Part shown: positions 42,868-52,261 of the stretch, piece after piece
How the letters are laid out: the number at the start of each line of letters is the position of its first letter
How positions within the stretch are numbered: position 1 is the first letter of the stretch
Assembly (NCBI GenBank): GCA_045532295.1
Contig: JAZSFP010000018.1
Location: forward strand, 1-54,720
DNA length: 54,720 bases
Direction of reading: 5' to 3'
DNA from: UBA10677 sp045532295
Lineage (GTDB): Bacteria; Bacillota; Clostridia; Christensenellales; Pumilibacteraceae
Position numbers and translations under genes: made by a program
The notes under the pieces: generated by a model
What the model was told of the DNA's origin: nothing
Databases searched by the model: none
The model's input: only the letters and a program-made list of their open reading frames with translations

Positions 42868-44817
42868 ATGACCAACATCGCATTACCCTTATTCGTCAAA
42901 GACCCGTTCTTTTCGCTTTGGGCGGAAAATAGAGATCTCACTAAAGCCGAGGGCGTTTTTTGGATGGGCAACCGTAAAGCAATGAAAGGAACGCTTACCG
43001 TAAACGGAGTAGAGTATTCGTTTATGGGTGGAGGTGAAAACGCCTTAAAGCAAACTTCCTATTCGCTTTCCGCTTTCTCAACGAACTTTAATTTTGAGGG
43101 CAACGGCTTTAAGTTCAGCGTAGAATTTTTATCCCCCTTGCCTCCTACTGACCTTAAACTGCTTTCTCTTCCCGTGTGCTACCTTTCCTATAAATACGAA
43201 GGAAAGGAGGCGGACGAAGTTTCCGTATCTTTTGCAATCGAGGAACGAGTATGTTACGATACCGTTCTTGAACCTGACCGCAAGGAAATTACCCGTGGCG
43301 GAGTAATCAAGACGGATAACTTTGAAACGGCGTATATCGGTCTTCGTCGTCAGTACCCCCTTTCTCACTCAGGCGACGGCTTTGGCGCAGACTGGGGCAA
43401 CTATTACCTCTGTGGAGAAGAGGCTGACGTTATCGAAAAAGATGACCGCAAGTGGATTTTAGCAACGAACACTTCGTCTGCAAAGAACGGTTTCTTTATG
43501 CTTGGATACGACGATATAGCGTCAATCTACTACTACGGCGAAATCCTTCGCGGATATTACTTTGAGGGTAGAATGAATATTCTCGACGCTCTCTTCGACG
43601 CTTATAAAAACAAAGATAAATATACCGCAATTTGCGAAAAATTCGACGAGCAGTTAAAGAGCGACGCTAAAAAGTACGGCGAAGAGTATTACACGATTTT
43701 AGTGTATTCGCTCCGTCAAAGCATAGGCGCGCATAAACTCGTTCGCGACAGCGAGAATAGAATATTATTCCTCTCTAAAGAGTGTAACTCCGATGGATGT
43801 GTAGCGACTGTTGACGTAACCTATCCTTCCGCGCCTCTGTACCTTTACTATAATCCCGAACTCGTTCGCGGTATGCTCCGTCCTATCTTTGACTTTGCTC
43901 GTATGCCTATTTGGAAATTCGACTACGCGCCCCACGACGCCGGCGTTTACCCGTACGTAACGGGACAACTCTACGCAGCGCGCTGTGGAGAAAGCAAGTT
44001 TAACAAAGACATCTACGTAGACTTTGCAAAAACTAAGGACGTTCTTCCTTTCTACTACTTAATGCAGGACGGCGAAGTGGTTTATAATCCTGATCGCCAA
44101 ATGCCCGTAGAAGAGAGCGCAAACGTGCTTGTTCTCGCTTACGCTTGCTTTATGCGCGACGGCGACGATAGTCAAATCGTAGAAAATATCGACCTTCTCG
44201 AAAAATGGTCGGCGTTCTTGGTGGACAACGGTCCCGTTTACGGTCGTCAACTTTGTACCGACGACTTTGCCGGTCACCTTGACGACAATATCAACCTCGT
44301 AATTAAAGCGTCGATAGGCATCGAGTGTTACGCTAAAATTCTTCGCCACCTTGGTAGAGAAGACGAGGCAAATAAGATGAGTGCAAAAGCGAAAGAGTTC
44401 GCTAAAGCAGTGGAAGACCTTGCTTGCAAAGACGGACATCTTCCCATTGCAATCGGAACGGACGAAACTACTTTCTCGCTCAAGTATAACCTTGCTTTCG
44501 ATAAGATTTTAGGAACTAACCTTTATCCCGATAGTATGGCAAAAATTGAAACCGAGTATTATCTTAAAAAGGCTAATAAGTATGGAACTCCGCTTGATAG
44601 CCGTATAACTACCACGAAAACCGACTGGCTCGTTTGGTGCGCAGCAATGGCTGAGGGCGATACGCAAAAAGCAATCCTCAATCAAGTCTATACCTTTATT
44701 GAGAACTGCCCCGACCAAGTTCCTTTCCCCGACTGGTACGAAACTACCGACGCGTCCGCGCGCGAGTTTAGAAACCGTACTCCACAAGGCGGAACTTTCA
44801 TTATGTTGTTAAAGTGA
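42868..44817 (+). CDS. DUF4965/glutaminase-A-like (alpha/alpha)6 barrel protein
   Basis: A 649-residue protein: an N-terminal beta-sandwich (about 1-230) and a C-terminal helical barrel with WKFDYAPHDAGVYPYVTGQ, LCTDDFAGHLDDNINL and TKTDWLVWCAAMA. These are hallmarks of the DUF5127-DUF4965-DUF1793 family, which includes proteins named glutaminase A and putative glycosidases. No signal peptide here, whereas many homologs are secreted. It lies 54 nt upstream of the RpiB-like isomerase, suggesting sugar rather than glutamine metabolism. Confidence 0.8.
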   Translation: MTNIALPLFVKDPFFSLWAENRDLTKAEGVFWMGNRKAMKGTLTVNGVEYSFMGGGENALKQTSYSLSAFSTNFNFEGNGFKFSVEFLSPLPPTDLKLLSLPVCYLSYKYEGKEADEVSVSFAIEERVCYDTVLEPDRKEITRGGVIKTDNFETAYIGLRRQYPLSHSGDGFGADWGNYYLCGEEADVIEKDDRKWILATNTSSAKNGFFMLGYDDIASIYYYGEILRGYYFEGRMNILDALFDAYKNKDKYTAICEKFDEQLKSDAKKYGEEYYTILVYSLRQSIGAHKLVRDSENRILFLSKECNSDGCVATVDVTYPSAPLYLYYNPELVRGMLRPIFDFARMPIWKFDYAPHDAGVYPYVTGQLYAARCGESKFNKDIYVDFAKTKDVLPFYYLMQDGEVVYNPDRQMPVEESANVLVLAYACFMRDGDDSQIVENIDLLEKWSAFLVDNGPVYGRQLCTDDFAGHLDDNINLVIKASIGIECYAKILRHLGREDEANKMSAKAKEFAKAVEDLACKDGHLPIAIGTDETTFSLKYNLAFDKILGTNLYPDSMAKIETEYYLKKANKYGTPLDSRITTTKTDWLVWCAAMAEGDTQKAILNQVYTFIENCPDQVPFPDWYETTDASAREFRNRTPQGGTFIMLLK

Positions 44818-44871
44818 GGCTCTGACCCAACATTTACATAAAAATAAAATCAATATATAAGGAGAATAAAG

Positions 44872-45450
44872 ATGAAAACGGTAAAAGACAAATACTTGGT
44901 AGTAGGCGCGGACTTTGCAGGCTATCCCTTAAAAGAAGTGGTAGTAGAACACCTTAAAAAGAAAGGTTGGCAAATCGAGGACCTTGGCGTAACGGCAACT
45001 TCCGACCCCAATGATACTGAAAATATGTTCCATCGCGTAGGACTTAGAGTAGGCGCGCAAATCAGCGAAGGCAACTATGAACGCGCGCTCCTTTTCTGCG
45101 GAACGGGTATGGGTATTCATATCGCTGCAAGCAAATGCCCTCGCGTTCACGCAGGTGTCGTTGAAAGCCTTCCCGCCGCTCTTCGCGCAATCACCGGTAA
45201 CGGCGTTAACGTTTTAGCAATGGGCGCTTTCTACGTTGCTCCTCAAACCGCTTGCGATATTGCCGACGCGTATCTTTCTAACTCTCTCGGCAGTGGTTGG
45301 GAGTGGTGGCATAACTTCTACGAATTCCACAAACTTGCTATGGACGAACTTGACGCATTTGATTACGAAGAGTACAAAAAGAACGGGTTCAAGGTTGAAC
45401 ACCTCGGCGATTATGATTTGACCTTGGACTTCGATAAAAAACCTGAATAA
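44872..45450 (+). CDS. RpiB/LacA/LacB-family sugar-phosphate isomerase
   Basis: A 192-residue protein, longer than RpiB (about 150). It has GADFAGYPLKEVV at the N-terminus, the anion-binding FCGTGMGIHIAASK loop with the catalytic Cys, and GNGVNVLAMGA. The C-terminal extension (from about 150) resembles LacB-like or erythrulose-phosphate isomerases. Substrate not determined. AAGGAGAA upstream; between the DUF4965 gene and fucO. Confidence 0.88.
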   Translation: MKTVKDKYLVVGADFAGYPLKEVVVEHLKKKGWQIEDLGVTATSDPNDTENMFHRVGLRVGAQISEGNYERALLFCGTGMGIHIAASKCPRVHAGVVESLPAALRAITGNGVNVLAMGAFYVAPQTACDIADAYLSNSLGSGWEWWHNFYEFHKLAMDELDAFDYEEYKKNGFKVEHLGDYDLTLDFDKKPE

Positions 45451-45541
45451 TTTTTTACGGAAAAACATTACGGAATTCGGCGTGTTTTAAACGCATATTT
45501 CCTAAAAAACAATACAAAATAATATAATAAGGAGTAGAATT

Positions 45542-46690
45542 ATGGCTAACAGAATTATTCTTAACGAACAATCTTTCCACGGCGCAGGCGCAAGAGCAGA
45601 ACTTGCAGGCGCAATGCAAGTTCGCGGATTTAAGAAAGCGTTCATTTGTTCAGACAAAGCAACCTTTGAAGTTGGTGTTACTGCAAAAGTAATAGCAGTT
45701 CTTGACGATGCTAAAATCCCTTACGAGATTTATACGGGCATTGTACCTAATCCCCCCATTGAAAACGTCCTTGAAGGCGTAGAGGCGTATAAGAAGAGTG
45801 GCGCTGATTGCATCGTAGCAGTAGGCGGTGGATCAAGTATTGATACTGCAAAAGCAATCGGTATTATCGTAGCAAACCCCGAGTTCGGCGACGTAAGAAG
45901 TCTTGAAGGCGTTGCTCCCACTAAAAACCCCACCGTACCTATTATCGCTCTTCCAACGACTGCAGGAACGGCTGCTGAGGTTACCATTAACTACGTAATT
46001 ACCGACCTTGAGAAAAAACGCAAGTTCGTATGCGTAGACCCCCACGATATTCCCATCGTTGCAATCGTAGATAGCGAACTTATGGAGACTATGCCTCCCT
46101 CTCTTACCGCATCGACGGGTATGGACGCGCTTACCCACGCAATCGAGGGTTATACCACTAAAGGCGCTTGGGAAATGACCGATATGTTCCACCTCAAAGC
46201 AATCGAAATTATCGCTCGTTCGCTCCGCTCGGCAGTAAAGGGTGAGAAGAGTGGTATGGAAGGTATGGCGCTTGGTCAATACGTTGCAGGTATGGGTTTT
46301 TCCAACGTAGGACTTGGTATCGTTCACTCTATGGCTCACGCTCTCGGCGCAGTATATAACACCGCTCACGGCGTAGCAAACGCAATACTTCTTCCCACCG
46401 TTATGGAATATAACGCGGATTGCACCGGCGAAAAGTACAGAGAAATCGCTCGCGCTATGGGAGTAAAAGGCGTAGACCAAATGAGCCAAGAAGAGTATAG
46501 AAAAGCAGCAGTTGACGCAGTTAAACAACTCTCTAAGGACGTTGGTATTCCTCAAGACCTTAAAGCAATCGCAAAGGAAGAAGATATTCCTTTCCTTGCT
46601 CAGTCCGCTATGGACGACGCTTGCCGTCCCGGTAACCCCAAAGACCCCACGCTTGAGGACATCGTTGCTCTCTATAAATCGTTACTTTAA
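45542..46690 (+). CDS. fucO: Iron-dependent lactaldehyde reductase / 1,2-propanediol oxidoreductase
   Basis: A 382-residue protein, the family's exact length, with very FucO-like sequence: MANRIILNE, PTTAGTAAEVTINYVITD, FVCVDPHDIP, DALTHAIEGYTTKGAW, GQYVAGMGFSNVGLGIVHSMAHALGA. Iron ligands Asp/His/His/His are visible. Reduces L-lactaldehyde to 1,2-propanediol. Fits with fucI at 24.5 kb and with MgsA (methylglyoxal gives lactaldehyde) at 53.7 kb. Confidence 0.93.
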   Translation: MANRIILNEQSFHGAGARAELAGAMQVRGFKKAFICSDKATFEVGVTAKVIAVLDDAKIPYEIYTGIVPNPPIENVLEGVEAYKKSGADCIVAVGGGSSIDTAKAIGIIVANPEFGDVRSLEGVAPTKNPTVPIIALPTTAGTAAEVTINYVITDLEKKRKFVCVDPHDIPIVAIVDSELMETMPPSLTASTGMDALTHAIEGYTTKGAWEMTDMFHLKAIEIIARSLRSAVKGEKSGMEGMALGQYVAGMGFSNVGLGIVHSMAHALGAVYNTAHGVANAILLPTVMEYNADCTGEKYREIARAMGVKGVDQMSQEEYRKAAVDAVKQLSKDVGIPQDLKAIAKEEDIPFLAQSAMDDACRPGNPKDPTLEDIVALYKSLL

Positions 46691-46701
46691 TTGTATATAA
46701 T

Positions 46702-46733
46702 AAAAACGGCGGTATACGTATACCGCCGTTTTT
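46702..46733. terminator. Bidirectional terminator between convergent genes
   Basis: An A-run plus CGGCGGTATA pairs with TATACCGCCG plus a T-run, loop CG. Confidence 0.9.
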
Positions 46734-46749
46734 GTTATTTTAAATGTTT

Positions 46750-48345
46750 TTACTTCTTATATTCTTCAACGATTTTAGCAATTTTAAGGTAATCGTTCGT
46801 TAAAATACAATCAATTCCCATATCAAGATATTCACGAGCAAGGTCTTCTTCATCCGCCCAGAAGACGTTACAGCGTATTCCGTTTTGATGAGCCTTATCA
46901 ACCATTTCCTTATTAAAGAAAGGACGGAAAAGTTGTACTTTTTTAAGCCCTAACTCAATAGCCGTATTAACGATATCCCAAGGATTTTGCCCTGCGCCAA
47001 GACAAATAGGCATATCGGGCGCAAACTTTTTAAGAAGAGCAATAACTTCCTTTGATGAAGTCATAAAATAAACGAATTTTTCACAATCGTACTTACGAAT
47101 AAGCGAAACGATTTTCTTAATGAACTCTTCAGAAAGTCCCGTATAAGCGTTTTCGGGTTTAATATGGATATTCATTATCGCGTGGCAAGAGAACTTTTTA
47201 AGAATTTCTTCAAAAGTCAAAATCTTAAGCCCCTTAAACTTTTCGCCGAATTTAACGCCAAAGTCAAATTTAAGTAGTTCTTCGTAAGCCGTATCAGTAA
47301 TTTTGCCTACTCCGTCGCTAACTCGCTCAAGAGAGTTGTCGTGGCAAGAAACGACTACGCCGTCTGAAGTGGGCCAAAGGTCAAACTCAATTTCGTCCGT
47401 TCCAAGCGCAATCGCAGAACCAAACGCAGGCATAGTGTTTTCGGGAGCAACCGTATTAAAACCACGATGAGCGCAAACTCTTGGATAGGGCATCGTGTCT
47501 TCGTTTCTCACAATCATACTTCCGCCCGGACGATACTTCATAGGACGGCGACCGTTCTCAATGTATTCGTAATGCGGAGATGGGGGATTGCCAAAGCCGG
47601 CAGGCTTTAAGTATTTGTTTTTAGGATCAATATCAACGCACGCAAAACCCACCTTTGAGCCAAGCGCAAGTAAAGTTTCGCCCTTAGGAGAAACGACGCA
47701 CGAATTACCGCAAATTTCACTGTCCTCGCCAAGACTAATTGAAGAACGAATAACGAAAGCGTTCGTATTATAAGCGTAGAAACGGCACATAGTTTCAATC
47801 GCGCTGTGTAGATCTGAACGCTGATGAGAACAACCGATAATAAAATCAAGGTTTTGGCGCGCAAGAGCAGAGCAATATTCGTAAAAATAGAAATCGTAGC
47901 AGGTCAAAAAACCAAACCTATAACCCTCAAGTTCCAAAATATACGGTTCTTCGTACTCAAACGAATAAATACTATCAATATTCTTAACTTCGCTTGGAAC
48001 GAGATGTTGCTTGTAATATTTAAAAACCTCGTTACCGTTACGGTCGTAAACGAAAGTAGTGTTTCTCTCGCCGTAAGTAAAATCACGACCGTTGACAATC
48101 ACGATTGCGTTACAACGCTTAGCCGTCTCGCTTGCCTTTGCTCTTATAACGGGCGAAAATTTTCTTGCCGTCTCCGAACTAATCGTAGGTGAAGGCGCAA
48201 GAGCAGGAATATCCGACGACTCGGGAAAAACTATTAAATCCATACTCTCGTCGCACTTATCTAAAGTATCGAGTTCCCACTGAAAGAGTTCGTCAACGCG
48301 CGAAAAATCCATTGAGTAATAGGGCTGAACAATACAAACCTTCAT
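46750..48345 (-). CDS. Nitrilase-GDPD fusion protein
   Basis: A 531-residue, two-domain protein. Residues 1-270 form a carbon-nitrogen hydrolase with the E42-K112-C149 triad (FPESSD, YYKQHLVPSE, LTCYDF). Residues 288-531 form a glycerophosphodiester phosphodiesterase: CAHRGFNTVAPENT (H293, R294, E302), EIEFD (E320, D322) and SCHD (H335). Each half is complete, so it is a bifunctional fusion that would cleave an amide and a phosphodiester, perhaps of a modified lipid headgroup. This pairing is unfamiliar to me. Followed by an aldo/keto reductase gene on the same strand only in the upstream direction. Confidence 0.85.
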   Translation of the reverse strand: MKVCIVQPYYSMDFSRVDELFQWELDTLDKCDESMDLIVFPESSDIPALAPSPTISSETARKFSPVIRAKASETAKRCNAIVIVNGRDFTYGERNTTFVYDRNGNEVFKYYKQHLVPSEVKNIDSIYSFEYEEPYILELEGYRFGFLTCYDFYFYEYCSALARQNLDFIIGCSHQRSDLHSAIETMCRFYAYNTNAFVIRSSISLGEDSEICGNSCVVSPKGETLLALGSKVGFACVDIDPKNKYLKPAGFGNPPSPHYEYIENGRRPMKYRPGGSMIVRNEDTMPYPRVCAHRGFNTVAPENTMPAFGSAIALGTDEIEFDLWPTSDGVVVSCHDNSLERVSDGVGKITDTAYEELLKFDFGVKFGEKFKGLKILTFEEILKKFSCHAIMNIHIKPENAYTGLSEEFIKKIVSLIRKYDCEKFVYFMTSSKEVIALLKKFAPDMPICLGAGQNPWDIVNTAIELGLKKVQLFRPFFNKEMVDKAHQNGIRCNVFWADEEDLAREYLDMGIDCILTNDYLKIAKIVEEYKK

Positions 48346-48357
48346 AAAAGTTTCTCC

Positions 48358-49197
48358 TTAAAGTTTCTTTATAAATCTTTCCGCAGTCTCGGGCGTGCGG
48401 TGGTCAAAGAATACGCTCTTGCCCTTGTCGAGCGTAGCGATAAGCGACATATCCTCGTCGCTCAAAGTAAAATCGAACAGTTCAAAGTTTTCCTTAATGC
48501 GCTCTTTTCTAACCGACTTAGGAATAACGATAACGCCACGCTGAATATTCCATTTAAGCATAATTTGAGCAGTGCTTTTACCGTACTTTTCACTTATCGC
48601 TTTAAGAGTGGGATTATCAAAAAGCCCGTCTTGACCTCTGCCCATAGGCGACCAAGCCTCAACCGCCACTCCGTACTTTCCCGCCCAAATAAGCGCGTCA
48701 GACTGTTGAAAAGAGGGGTGAACTTCTATCTGGTTTACTACGGGCTTAACTTCGCAAAAGGAACAAATATTTACCAAAAGCGCAGGGTAAAAGTTAGAAA
48801 CGCCGATGTTTTTAATAACGCCCTCGCGGTATAAATCCTCAAGCCCTCTATAAGCCGAGTAAATATCCCCAACCGGATGATGAATTAAGCAAAGGTCAAG
48901 ATAATCAGTCTTGAGTTTTTCAAGCGAGCGGTAAATGGACGCCTTGCATTTTTCTCTATCGTGCTCGGAGTACCAAACCTTCGTGGTAAGGAATATATCC
49001 TCACGCTTAATTCCGCTATCCTTAATAGCCTTGCCAACTTCTGCCTCGTTAAAATAATACTGCGCAGTGTCAATCGAACGGTAGCCTATTTCCAAAGCGT
49101 CGCTAACGCATCTAACGCACTCGTCTGGCGAAACTAAAAACACGCCGTAACCAAGCATAGGCATTTTATTTCCATTACTTAAAGTTTTATATTCCAT
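48358..49197 (-). CDS. Aldo/keto reductase
   Basis: A 279-residue protein: GYGVFLVS, YRSIDTAQYYFNEAEVGKAI (Asp and Tyr of the tetrad), LTTKVWY (Lys), LCLIHHP (His), GVSNFYP and IPKSVRKERIKENF (NADPH site). The start at 49197 is chosen because GGAGG lies 5 nt upstream. Reduces aldehydes or ketones; substrate unknown. 12 nt upstream of the fusion gene, so the two are co-transcribed. Confidence 0.92.
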   Translation of the reverse strand: MEYKTLSNGNKMPMLGYGVFLVSPDECVRCVSDALEIGYRSIDTAQYYFNEAEVGKAIKDSGIKREDIFLTTKVWYSEHDREKCKASIYRSLEKLKTDYLDLCLIHHPVGDIYSAYRGLEDLYREGVIKNIGVSNFYPALLVNICSFCEVKPVVNQIEVHPSFQQSDALIWAGKYGVAVEAWSPMGRGQDGLFDNPTLKAISEKYGKSTAQIMLKWNIQRGVIVIPKSVRKERIKENFELFDFTLSDEDMSLIATLDKGKSVFFDHRTPETAERFIKKL

Positions 49198-49250
49198 AAG
49201 CGCCTCCATATAATATTATTTTACCACACTTTTAAACGATAGGCAAGTAA

Positions 49251-49277
49251 AAACCCCACTCAATCAAGAGTAGGGTT
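49251..49277 (-). terminator. Terminator of the antiporter gene
   Basis: On the minus strand, AACCCTACTC pairs with GAGTGGGGTT, followed by TTTTA. Confidence 0.75.
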
Positions 49278-49283
49278 AAATAT

Positions 49284-50606
49284 TTATTGATTATCGGAAA
49301 CGCTATTCGCTTGTTTCTCTTTGATAGCAAGTTCAATTTCAGCGTCCGTTTTACCTCTCGCGCTAACCTTATGTTCAATATTGATTTCGCCTGCCTTTTG
49401 AAGAGCAAATTTAGTAAAGAACGGACCAACGAGTTCGTAAATAAGCACTGAGAAAAGAGTAATGTTCGCTACGATCACTCCGGCAGGACCAAGAGCGTGA
49501 GCCTTGATTGCCATACCAAGAGCAACGCCCGCTTGAGGAAGAAGAGTGATACCAAGATACTTCTTTACGGTAGGCGGACTTTTCATAAGCGACGCCGACG
49601 CGCTTGCGCCGAAGTATTTTCCAAGCGAACGGAAAAGAATATAGATAACGCCCACTAAAATTATGTGAAGATTACCGAAAATCGAGAACTCAAATTCCGC
49701 GCCGGAAAGCACGAAGAAGAGTATGTAAAGAGGCGCGGTCCAGCGGTCAAGTCTGTCCATAAGTTCTTCTGAAAAATCACACTCGTTGCAGAATACCGTA
49801 CCAAGCATCATACAAGTTAAAAGCGAAGAGAAGGAAATAGTAACCTCGCCGATATTGAAAGTGAGCATTGAAAGAGCAACTGTAATGAGAACGAAAGCGA
49901 CTGAAACGGAAAGACGCTTACTTCTCGAGTGGAAGAACCTTTCCATAAGCGTAATGAGCAAGCCCATAAGCGCGCCAAGACCGAGCGAAAGCACGATTTC
50001 AATAAGTGGTTCAACGAGAATAGAAATAATGTCCGCGTGTCCGAGCGTGAGAGCCTTTGCAATACCGAACGAAATAGAGAAAAGCACGAGACCTACCGCG
50101 TCGTCGATAGCAACGACGGGGAGCAAAGTATCCGTAACTGGTCCTTTTGCCTTATACTGACGAACGACCATAAGCGTAGCCGCAGGAGCGGTAGCGGAGG
50201 CTATTGCGCCAAGCACGATAGCAGAGGGGAGAGGAAGAACTTCTGGGAAAATAAGCGAGAAAATAACGAGCGCCGCGTCTACTAAAAGAGTTGCTACGAC
50301 TGCTTGAAAAACGCCTATTACCGCCGCCTGTTTTCCAACTGCTTTGAGTTGGCGAAGACGGAATTCGTTACCGATAGAAAAAGCGATAAAGCCAAGAGCC
50401 ACGTCGGGAATTATAGATAATCCCTCAATCTCTTCCATACTCGTAAAGCCTAATCCTTTAATATTAAGCGCACCTAACACGTACGGACCGATTAAAATAC
50501 CTGCAACCAAGTAAGCGGTAACGGCAGGAAGATGCACGAGTTTTGCAAGCCTTGAAAGTAATAATCCGGCAAAAAGCGCAATAGATAAAGATAATAAAAG
50601 TTCCAT
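49284..50606 (-). CDS. Kef/NapA-type (CPA2) cation:proton antiporter
   Basis: A 440-residue membrane protein with about 12 helices. LVHLPAVTAYLVAGILIGPYVLG, VALGFIAFSIGNEFRLRQLK and LPVVAIDDAVGLVLFS (the Asp pair of CPA antiporters) are diagnostic. No TrkA-N domain follows, so it is the short form. Exchanges Na+ or K+ for protons. Confidence 0.9.
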   Translation of the reverse strand: MELLLSLSIALFAGLLLSRLAKLVHLPAVTAYLVAGILIGPYVLGALNIKGLGFTSMEEIEGLSIIPDVALGFIAFSIGNEFRLRQLKAVGKQAAVIGVFQAVVATLLVDAALVIFSLIFPEVLPLPSAIVLGAIASATAPAATLMVVRQYKAKGPVTDTLLPVVAIDDAVGLVLFSISFGIAKALTLGHADIISILVEPLIEIVLSLGLGALMGLLITLMERFFHSRSKRLSVSVAFVLITVALSMLTFNIGEVTISFSSLLTCMMLGTVFCNECDFSEELMDRLDRWTAPLYILFFVLSGAEFEFSIFGNLHIILVGVIYILFRSLGKYFGASASASLMKSPPTVKKYLGITLLPQAGVALGMAIKAHALGPAGVIVANITLFSVLIYELVGPFFTKFALQKAGEINIEHKVSARGKTDAEIELAIKEKQANSVSDNQ

Positions 50607-50706
50607 AAATTTAACCTCAAAAATTCAATCCGCCCGTAATTGTAATACTTTAAAATAAATTTGTCAACAGTTTTAACTATATTATTTAAAGTATTTTAAA
50701 TAAGGT

Positions 50707-50737
50707 AAAAACGGAGGGATACGCACCCCTCCGTTTT
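50707..50737. terminator. Bidirectional terminator
   Basis: AAAACGGAGGG pairs with CCCTCCGTTTT. On the minus strand it follows the LRR lipoprotein stop codon. Confidence 0.85.
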
Positions 50738-50758
50738 ATTATTTATAGAACTATACTG

Positions 50759-52045
50759 TTATTGTTTACCCGAAGAATTATAATGCATCGTCGCTTTCAC
50801 CATAGTATCGTTATAATATCCAAAACCCACTTTTTGCCAATCCGCTTGACTGCCTCCGTAGTAAGTATCGGTAATAGAGGAGCAAAGATAGAAAGCGTGG
50901 TCGCCTACGTAAATGACGCTCTTTGGTATATAAATAGAAGTTAAAGTCGTGCAGTTCCAAAACCCGGCGTTTGCAATCGTTACCGTCCCTTCTTTAATCT
51001 TGTAATCGGCGGGCAAAGATATTCTTACTGCTATAAGGTGTTTGCCTATGTACAGAACGCTATCTTCCCAGTTTTCTTGGTTATTATAGTACGCCGTTCC
51101 GTAGAAAATTTCCGCGTTAATTACCATTTTTTTAGCAGGCAAAGTAACGGAGGAGAGCGAAGAGCAATACATAAAAATTCGTCTATCCATTTGAGAAATT
51201 GAAGAAGGAAGAGAAACGGAGGTAAGCGACGAGCATTGCTCGAACGCATATTCTCCGATAGAAATCAATCCTTCGTTAAACTCAACGCGCGCTAAAGACT
51301 TGCAGTTTTGAAAAGCGTTCACACCTATCGTTGCAACGGATGAAGGAATTACTACGCTTTCAATCGCCGTGTTGTAGAAGGTAAATTCTTCAATTGAAGT
51401 AATCTTATTTGAAAGAAGGGCTGACGAGAGAGAAGTGCACTCGTAAAAACAATATTTGCCTAAACGCGTTACGCTATCGGGAATAATAACGGAAGAAAGC
51501 GCGTTACAACCCGAGAACGCGTAATCGTCAATACTGAGAACCTCGCCACCTATTCTAACGCTCTTAACCGTACTGTCGCAAAAAGCGTACGCGCCTATTT
51601 TAGTAACGCTCCAGGGTATAAAAACACTGTCAACCTCGCTTGAGGATAGCGCGCTCGTCGAAATTTCCGTTACGGGCAAGCCGTTGTAGACGGACGGAAT
51701 AATAATATCCTTATCTGCGCAATCCCCTAAACCCGCTAAAGAGTAGTGCGTTTGGTCAAAACTCTTTTGAAAATAAAGCCCCTCGCTATATGCCTTTTTG
51801 TTGCAAGAAGAACAAATCGCGCCCTCGCCTTCGTGTTTAGGGTCGCCGTGTTCAAAAACCTCTTCGCCCTTTTGACCGCAGTCGCACGAATAGTAGTACT
51901 TTGCTCCGCCCTCGCAGTTAGCGGAAGAGCAAAGAAAATCGTCGCTTACTATTTTAAGAGTAAAACTATGACTGTGTCCGCAACCAAAAAGAAAGAGAGA
52001 ACAGAGCAAAACGAGCGCTATTATAAAAGAAAAGGCCTTCTTCAT
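50759..52045 (-). CDS. BspA-like leucine-rich-repeat lipoprotein
   Basis: A 428-residue protein. Lipoprotein signal ending in LFLFGC; a Cys/His-rich N-terminal part (SCDCGQKGEEVFEHGD, CSSCNKK); then a run of about 10 LRR_5 repeats of about 23 residues (for example VIIPDSVTRLGKYCFYECTSLSS). Cell-surface anchored, probably adhesion. Shares lipoprotein-plus-Cys/His layout with the CotH protein and the LRR type with the 10382 gene. Confidence 0.88.
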   Translation of the reverse strand: MKKAFSFIIALVLLCSLFLFGCGHSHSFTLKIVSDDFLCSSANCEGGAKYYYSCDCGQKGEEVFEHGDPKHEGEGAICSSCNKKAYSEGLYFQKSFDQTHYSLAGLGDCADKDIIIPSVYNGLPVTEISTSALSSSEVDSVFIPWSVTKIGAYAFCDSTVKSVRIGGEVLSIDDYAFSGCNALSSVIIPDSVTRLGKYCFYECTSLSSALLSNKITSIEEFTFYNTAIESVVIPSSVATIGVNAFQNCKSLARVEFNEGLISIGEYAFEQCSSLTSVSLPSSISQMDRRIFMYCSSLSSVTLPAKKMVINAEIFYGTAYYNNQENWEDSVLYIGKHLIAVRISLPADYKIKEGTVTIANAGFWNCTTLTSIYIPKSVIYVGDHAFYLCSSITDTYYGGSQADWQKVGFGYYNDTMVKATMHYNSSGKQ

Positions 52046-52186
52046 TTTCCTAACTTCTCCAACTGTTTTTAATAATTATAACACGAAAAAGAGCAAAGGT
52101 CTTTAGAAAATCGTAACAGTTTTTTATCATATCGTAAATTTCGCCACAAAAAGCCCTACTAAAGAGAGCGAGGTGTAAAAAATTGA

Positions 52187-52215
52187 TTGACAAGATTAAT
52201 AAATAATACTATAAT
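52187..52215 (+). promoter_or_regulatory. Promoter of proS
   Basis: TTGACA (52187-52192) and TATAAT (52210-52215), 17-bp spacer. The short leader contains GGGC-GAAA-GCCC but no T-box features. Confidence 0.75.
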
Positions 52216-52261
52216 ATTAAAGAATAACGGGCGAAAAGCCCAAGTATTAACGGAGATAATT

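Noticed and set aside
45833..46555. 240-codon minus-strand frame inside fucO
   Set aside because: Antisense shadow of a well-conserved dehydrogenase gene.
52216..52261. T-box leader of proS
   Set aside because: The leader is under 50 nt and has no specifier loop or T-box sequence.
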